A stretch of 64,000 nt of DNA from the NCBI RefSeq assembly GCF_014930455.1, contig NZ_JAAIYO010000009.1, forward strand, positions 124,001 through 188,000, read 5' to 3'. This document shows positions 52,541 through 64,000 of the stretch, piece after piece. The stretch comes from Corallococcus soli (GTDB lineage Bacteria > Myxococcota > Myxococcia > Myxococcales > Myxococcaceae). Under the pieces are notes generated by a model. That model saw only the letters and a program-made list of their open reading frames with translations, had not been told where the DNA came from and searched no databases. Within the stretch, counting starts at the first letter, position 1. Each line of letters begins with the position of its first letter. The position numbers and the translations under genes were made by a program.

Positions 52541-55210
52541 ATGGCGGGCGCCATGCGCACGCCAACCACCCCCGGGCTCGGTCCACCCGCCGTCTTCGTG
52601 GGCCGCGCCCAGGAGGTGCGCCGGCTGGGGGAGATGCTCCGGCGCGTGCATGCCGGGGTCGTCTACGGCCTGCCGGGGGCGGGCAAGTCCGCGCTGGTGG
52701 CGGCCGTGGCCGCGCGCCACCGGGGCCCCGTCGTGCACCGGCGCGTCCTGCCCGGGGACACGCTGGACACGGTGGTGGACGACGTGCGCCGCCTGCTGCG
52801 CGAAGCGCCGGTGGCCCAGGCCCTGTCGGACGCGTCCCGCCTGGAGGACCTGGCACGGGAGCTGGATGCGCACCGCGCGCTGTGCGTGCTGGACGACCTG
52901 CACGTGCTGGGGCCCCTGGAGCGCGTGGTGCTGGTGGAGGACCTGGGGGGCAGGCTGCGCAAGGGCGCGCTGCTGGCCACCTCGCGCGAGTCCGTGCCCC
53001 GGCACGCCAGCAGCCCGGACCGCGTCGAGCTGCGGCTGGATGGCCTGCCGGAAGAAGCGGCGCGCCTGCTGTGGCGTCAACTGGGCTCGCTGTACGGGAA
53101 TCGGGACGGCTTCGAAGAGGCATGGAGCCGCTCGCGGGGGCTGCCCTTCCTGCTGCGCCGTGCCCATGCGGGCGACACGGGCGGGGAGGAGCCGGTGCGC
53201 GCGGCGCTCGCGGCGCTGCCCGCGGACGAGCGGCGGCTGGCGGCGGTGCTGGCCCTGAGCGAGATGCCGCTCGACGCGGGCGCGCTCGCGGCCGTGCTGC
53301 CCGGGAGCGCCGCGGAGGAGTCGCTGCGACGGCTGGGCGCGCGGCTGCTGGTGGAGACGGACGCGCGGGGCCGGCACGGCGTCCACGACCTGGTGCGCGA
53401 AGCGCTCGTGTCGCTGCTCACCCCGGATGAAGCGAACGCCGCCCACGCGTCCCTGCTGGAGGTGCTGGAGCGCGAGCCCCTGCCCGCGGTGGTGCGGGTG
53501 CGCGCCGTCTGCCGTCACCTCCAGGCCCTGGGCCGTCATGACGCGCGCGCGGCCTTCATCGTCGCCCAGGGCGAAGCGCTGGTGCGCCACGGCGCCGCGG
53601 ACGAGCTGCTGTCCCTGCTGGACTCGCTGCCAGAGGCGCTGCGCACGCCGGAGGTGCGGCTTGCGCACGCCCGCGCGCGGGTGCGGCTGCTCGACCTGCG
53701 CCGGGCCTACCCGGAGCTCCTGGCGCTGCGGGCGTCGCTGGAGGCGCTGGACGGCACGCCAGGGAGCGAGGCCCTGCGCGAGGGCGTGGGCACGGTGCTG
53801 GTGCGGGTGGCCCTCTTCTCACTGGAGCCGGAGGCGTGCGAGAGGACGCTGGAGGCGATGCCGGTGCCAGGCAGCGCGGAGGTGTTCCTCCAGCAGCTCC
53901 TGGCGCTGACGGCGCTGCGCTTCTTCCAGGGACGCCTGGACGAAGCCCTGGCGATGCTGGACGGCGCGGCGGCGGCGTCCGGCGGCGCGGAGTCCGGAGG
54001 GGACCGGCGCGTGCTGGGGTGGTGTGCCTATGCCCGCGCGCTGATGCTGTGGATTGAAGGCCGCGACAGCGAGCTGGCGGAGCCGCTGGCCCAGTGCGTG
54101 TCGCTGCTGGAGGACGCGCCGCTCGACTCGCGAGGCCCGCTGGTGGCCGCCATGTCCGCGGGCATCCTGAGCCGGCTGGGCCGCTTCACCGAAGCGGAGG
54201 CCGCGCTCGCCAGCGCCCGGGAGCGGCTGGGGCAGTTGGGAGCGCCCCGGCTCGCGCTGGAGCTGGACTGCATCGCCGCGTGGGTCCGGGGCGAGCTGGG
54301 GCAGCGCCGGGCCGCGCTCGCGGCGCTGTGGGAGACGGAGGTCCGGGCGGAGCGCGCGGGCTACCTCTTCGTGCGGCTGCTCTGCCGGGTGGGCGCTGGC
54401 CGGATGTTGCTGGAGCTGGGCCGGCGCGCGGAGGGCCAGGCGCTGCTGGACGCGGTGGAGGCGGAGGTGCGGACGCGCGGCGTGCTGGGGCTGCTGCGGG
54501 CCGTGCAGGTGGCGCGCACCCTGGACGTGCCGGGGCCCCAGGCCCCCCCCGTCACCGTGGAGCCGCGCGAGGTGCGCCCGGGCATCGCGGCCCGCCAGCG
54601 CGCCCTCGCGGCGTGGGGCGCGGCGCGGCAGGGGGACTCCGTGAGGGCCACGGGCCTGCTCGCGGCGCTGGAGCCGATGGCGACAGGGGCGGACTTCGCG
54701 CTGGAGCGTGCGCTGGGGCACCTGGCCCGGGCGGCGCTCCACCGGCACGCGGGCCGGGCGAAGGAGGCGGAGGCGGCGCTGGAGCAGGCCGCGCGCACGG
54801 CGGCGGAGGGCGAGGTGGACCCCGAGCTGATTCCGGAGCTCTCCCGCGTCCTCACGGCCACGCCCGCGGCGGACGCCGGGCCCCCGGTCGGCGCGGCGGA
54901 CGCGGTGGTGCTGGACGCGAAGCGCCACGAGCTGCGGGCGCTGGGGCGCGTCGTGTCCCTGGAGCGACGGGCCCTGCCGCGCAGGCTGCTGTACGCGCTG
55001 GCCCGACAGCCGGGGCGCACGCTGTCGAAGGAGGACTGCGTGCGCGCCATGTGGAACGCGGACTACGACCCGCGGCTGCACGACAACTCGCTGCGCGTCC
55101 ACGTCAGCCACGTGCGCGAGATGCTGGAGGGCACCGGCACGCGGGTGGTGTTCGAGGACCCCGGCTACCGGCTGGAGGTGGCCGGGGGCTTCACCTTCGT
55201 CGCGGAGTAG
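52541..55210 (+). CDS. STAND-type ATPase regulator with C-terminal winged helix
   Basis: This is an 889-residue protein; ATG 52541 or 52553. A P-loop domain comes first: VYGLPGAGKSAL (Walker A Lys49), CVLDDLHVLGPLERVVLVEDLGG (Walker B-like), LLATSRES sensor region. A long helical TPR-like sensor region (about 300-780) follows. The final 95 residues are a winged-helix DNA-binding domain of the OmpR/Trans_reg_C kind: LERRALPRRLLYALARQPGRTLSKEDCVRAMW, DNSLRVHVSHVREMLEGTGTRVVFEDPGYRLE. It is a MalT/SARP-like one-component regulator with the DNA-binding domain at the C-terminus. Targets may include nearby genes; this is inference. Confidence 0.82.
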   Translation: MAGAMRTPTTPGLGPPAVFVGRAQEVRRLGEMLRRVHAGVVYGLPGAGKSALVAAVAARHRGPVVHRRVLPGDTLDTVVDDVRRLLREAPVAQALSDASRLEDLARELDAHRALCVLDDLHVLGPLERVVLVEDLGGRLRKGALLATSRESVPRHASSPDRVELRLDGLPEEAARLLWRQLGSLYGNRDGFEEAWSRSRGLPFLLRRAHAGDTGGEEPVRAALAALPADERRLAAVLALSEMPLDAGALAAVLPGSAAEESLRRLGARLLVETDARGRHGVHDLVREALVSLLTPDEANAAHASLLEVLEREPLPAVVRVRAVCRHLQALGRHDARAAFIVAQGEALVRHGAADELLSLLDSLPEALRTPEVRLAHARARVRLLDLRRAYPELLALRASLEALDGTPGSEALREGVGTVLVRVALFSLEPEACERTLEAMPVPGSAEVFLQQLLALTALRFFQGRLDEALAMLDGAAAASGGAESGGDRRVLGWCAYARALMLWIEGRDSELAEPLAQCVSLLEDAPLDSRGPLVAAMSAGILSRLGRFTEAEAALASARERLGQLGAPRLALELDCIAAWVRGELGQRRAALAALWETEVRAERAGYLFVRLLCRVGAGRMLLELGRRAEGQALLDAVEAEVRTRGVLGLLRAVQVARTLDVPGPQAPPVTVEPREVRPGIAARQRALAAWGAARQGDSVRATGLLAALEPMATGADFALERALGHLARAALHRHAGRAKEAEAALEQAARTAAEGEVDPELIPELSRVLTATPAADAGPPVGAADAVVLDAKRHELRALGRVVSLERRALPRRLLYALARQPGRTLSKEDCVRAMWNADYDPRLHDNSLRVHVSHVREMLEGTGTRVVFEDPGYRLEVAGGFTFVAE

Positions 55211-55223
55211 CGCGCCCCGAAGC

Positions 55224-56717
55224 TCAGGGCGCGCAGTAGCGGACGGCCTGGAGTTCGTGCGCTGCCGGATCCTGCGTGGAGGTCATCACGAAGGCCCCCA
55301 TCCAACTCTCCGAAAGCTCCTCCAGGAGGACCCACTGCGCGAACCGGTGCAGCGGCAGTGGTCCGGGGCTGGGCGTCCAATTCGTGGGAGCACCGCCGGG
55401 CGACTGGCTCCAGAAGTGGCCACGCCAGTCGAACAGGTCATCACCGCCCGACGGCGGCTGCCTGTAGACGGAGAGCCAGGCCACCTGGAGGCCCCGTGAC
55501 GTCGCCGTGGCGTCAAACCAGGTGATCTCCTTGGAGGTGGTCGTGGCCAGGAGCTCCGGAGCACCTCCCGCGAAGAGGTTCTTCACCATCGACAGCGTGG
55601 CGTGCACCCCATCCAGCTCGCGCACCACCACGGCCACGGACGCGTCAGGTCCCCCCGCCGCCGCGCCCAGGTCCACGAGCGCGGTCTGGGTTCCGGATCC
55701 CGGAGGGAAGGAGCGCTCCGCCCCCAAGGGCTGCAGGTCGCTGTCGAAGCGCTGGAGCCGGAGCTGTCCCCCGTCCAGGGGGCCCACCTCCTCGATGACC
55801 ATCACCAGGAAGCCACCGTCGCGAAGGGCCAGCACGTCCATGTGGCCCAGCCAGGACTCCTCCGACAGCTGGGCCCGCATCAGGACCCGGGCTCCGGAGA
55901 CTGTCTGGCCATCCAGGTCCGTGACCGTGCCACGAAGCTCGCGAGCCCCCCAGGAGTGGTTGGAAGCCTCCTTCCAGGCCATGAACACCCGCGAGCCGTC
56001 CGCCGACAGGGCCACATCGCTGGACACCAGACGCGTGGGATGGTCGAAGAGGACCATGCCACCCTGCGGCCCGGGCTTGGGACGCCCCTGTGCATCGAGC
56101 GGAATGAGGAAGCCCCGGGTGTTGTCCGGCAGCCCGTCCGACGAGGAGTAGTACAGCGCGGGCCCACGCGAGGTGGCCAGCAACTGGCTGCGCATCGTGC
56201 TGAAGGACTCCGGAGTGACCACGGCCACGGGCACCTCCGTGGTCTCGAGCGGCGCCAGGGCCTCATCCATCCTCGTGACCCGGGCCACCCCGGCCGAGCT
56301 GAACGCCGCCACCAACACCCCGTCCGCCACGCGGAGGCTGCTCACATTGGCCCGGGTGCTGGCCTCCGTCAGCGACGCGACCTTCGACCACCGGGCGGGA
56401 GGATCCGTCACCCCGTCGCAGTCGTTGTCCACGCCGTCACAGCGCGTCTCCTGCGCCTCGTACGCCGCGCCATACGACAGCGCCGTGCACACCGGCTCGT
56501 AGACGCCGTCCACCTGGGCGCGCCGGGCCCCCGCGCAGACGCCCAGCGTGCGCTCACACGGCAGCGCTTCAGCGGTCTGTCCGTCATCCGGGCTGCCCGC
56601 GTCGCCCGAAGTCCCCGCGTCGACCAGGGGGCCCGCGTCCTGCGGGGAGTTGGAGGCCCCGCATCCGCCGAGCATCAAGCCGCCCACCAGCGACACCACC
56701 GCCCACGTCCTTCGCAT
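55224..56717 (-). CDS. MopE-like lipoprotein
   Basis: This 497-residue protein starts at ATG 56717, with GAGGGG 9 bases upstream (in-frame ATGs at 56723 and 56726 also exist). The leader has a lipobox (GGLMLGGC). A low-complexity Asp/Ala/Gly linker follows, then the MopE-type putative metal-binding motif CDGVDNDCDGVTD, common in myxobacterial surface proteins. The remainder is a strand-rich propeller-like domain with blades such as ALSADGSRVFMAWKEAS and VLALRDGGFLVMVIEEV. It has Cys pairs near the N-terminus and near its C-terminus (RYCAP). Likely surface exposed; function unknown. It is divergent from the NRPS gene. Confidence 0.7.
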   Translation of the reverse strand: MRRTWAVVSLVGGLMLGGCGASNSPQDAGPLVDAGTSGDAGSPDDGQTAEALPCERTLGVCAGARRAQVDGVYEPVCTALSYGAAYEAQETRCDGVDNDCDGVTDPPARWSKVASLTEASTRANVSSLRVADGVLVAAFSSAGVARVTRMDEALAPLETTEVPVAVVTPESFSTMRSQLLATSRGPALYYSSSDGLPDNTRGFLIPLDAQGRPKPGPQGGMVLFDHPTRLVSSDVALSADGSRVFMAWKEASNHSWGARELRGTVTDLDGQTVSGARVLMRAQLSEESWLGHMDVLALRDGGFLVMVIEEVGPLDGGQLRLQRFDSDLQPLGAERSFPPGSGTQTALVDLGAAAGGPDASVAVVVRELDGVHATLSMVKNLFAGGAPELLATTTSKEITWFDATATSRGLQVAWLSVYRQPPSGGDDLFDWRGHFWSQSPGGAPTNWTPSPGPLPLHRFAQWVLLEELSESWMGAFVMTSTQDPAAHELQAVRYCAP

Positions 56718-56884
56718 CGCCATCATCCCCTCACCTGCTGACGCTCCCGGCCACGCCAGTGCCCGCGAGTCTAATCCGCTCCGGCCTCCAGGAAGCAGTG
56801 CGGCACGAGCCTCCCCTTCGTCCTGGAGCAAGGAAGCGCACGCATGGGCCGCGTGGACCCTGACGCGGCCCCGGTGATACGAAA

Positions 56885-64000
<7,116 letters not shown>

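Overview
The window is very GC-rich DNA with strong third-position G/C bias, dense lipoproteins and secreted enzymes, a DUF2378 protein (a family largely confined to Myxococcales), ELWxxDGT-repeat and MopE-like lipoproteins, and a large FAAL-NRPS gene. Together these point to a predatory myxobacterium of the Corallococcus/Myxococcus type. No rRNA, tRNA or CRISPR array was seen.

Layout. (1) 1-5.9 kb: the end of an AsmA/YdbH-like protein, a DUF1318 lipoprotein overlapping it by 4 bp, a large propeller-plus-TPR periplasmic protein, and a small DUF1360-like membrane protein. (2) 5.9-20.4 kb: mostly single genes for envelope or secreted products: beta-helix lipoprotein, ELWxxDGT protein, modular GH18 chitinase, DUF2378 protein, two HEAT-like proteins, small LytM/M23 protein, DUF4440 lipoprotein, an Ala/Lys/Pro-repeat protein, a three-gene holin/DUF3618 membrane cluster, and a beta-lactamase-fold protein lacking its catalytic Ser and Lys. 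(3) 20.4-28 kb: an accessory island of lower, mixed GC with remnants of IS630, IS30 and IS91-type transposases. It holds a four-gene cassette in which every junction is a 4-bp stop/start overlap (three small paralogous Ser/Gly/Pro-rich proteins and a PD-(D/E)XK-like protein), two tandem secreted paralogs, and a molybdopterin oxidoreductase. (4) 27.8-33.7 kb: a di-heme cytochrome lipoprotein, a helical-repeat lipoprotein, a DUF4038 glycosidase-like lipoprotein and a zinc alcohol dehydrogenase. (5) 33.8-49.8 kb: a Wzx/Wzy-type exopolysaccharide locus with three GNAT/FemAB-like acyltransferases, Wza, a Wzc-like protein with a degenerate Walker A, Wzy, a GT4 glycosyltransferase, Wzx, a PglC-like phosphoglycosyl transferase, a DegT aminotransferase, a secreted toroid-like lipoprotein and a CapD/WbpM-type dehydratase. 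The dehydratase, aminotransferase, acyltransferase and PglC-like set implies a bacillosamine-like first sugar. (6) 50-64 kb: a histidine phosphatase, a protein of unknown function, a STAND ATPase with a C-terminal winged helix, a MopE-like lipoprotein, and the start of a lipopeptide-type NRPS (FAAL-ACP-C-A-PCP-C-A...) that runs off the window.

The strongest candidate for an undescribed system is the 20684-22738 cassette. Other points worth attention are the pseudo-serine hydrolase, the Wzc without its Walker A lysine, the two near-identical-ending acyltransferases on either side of the polysaccharide operon, and an insert of about 60 residues in the second condensation domain.
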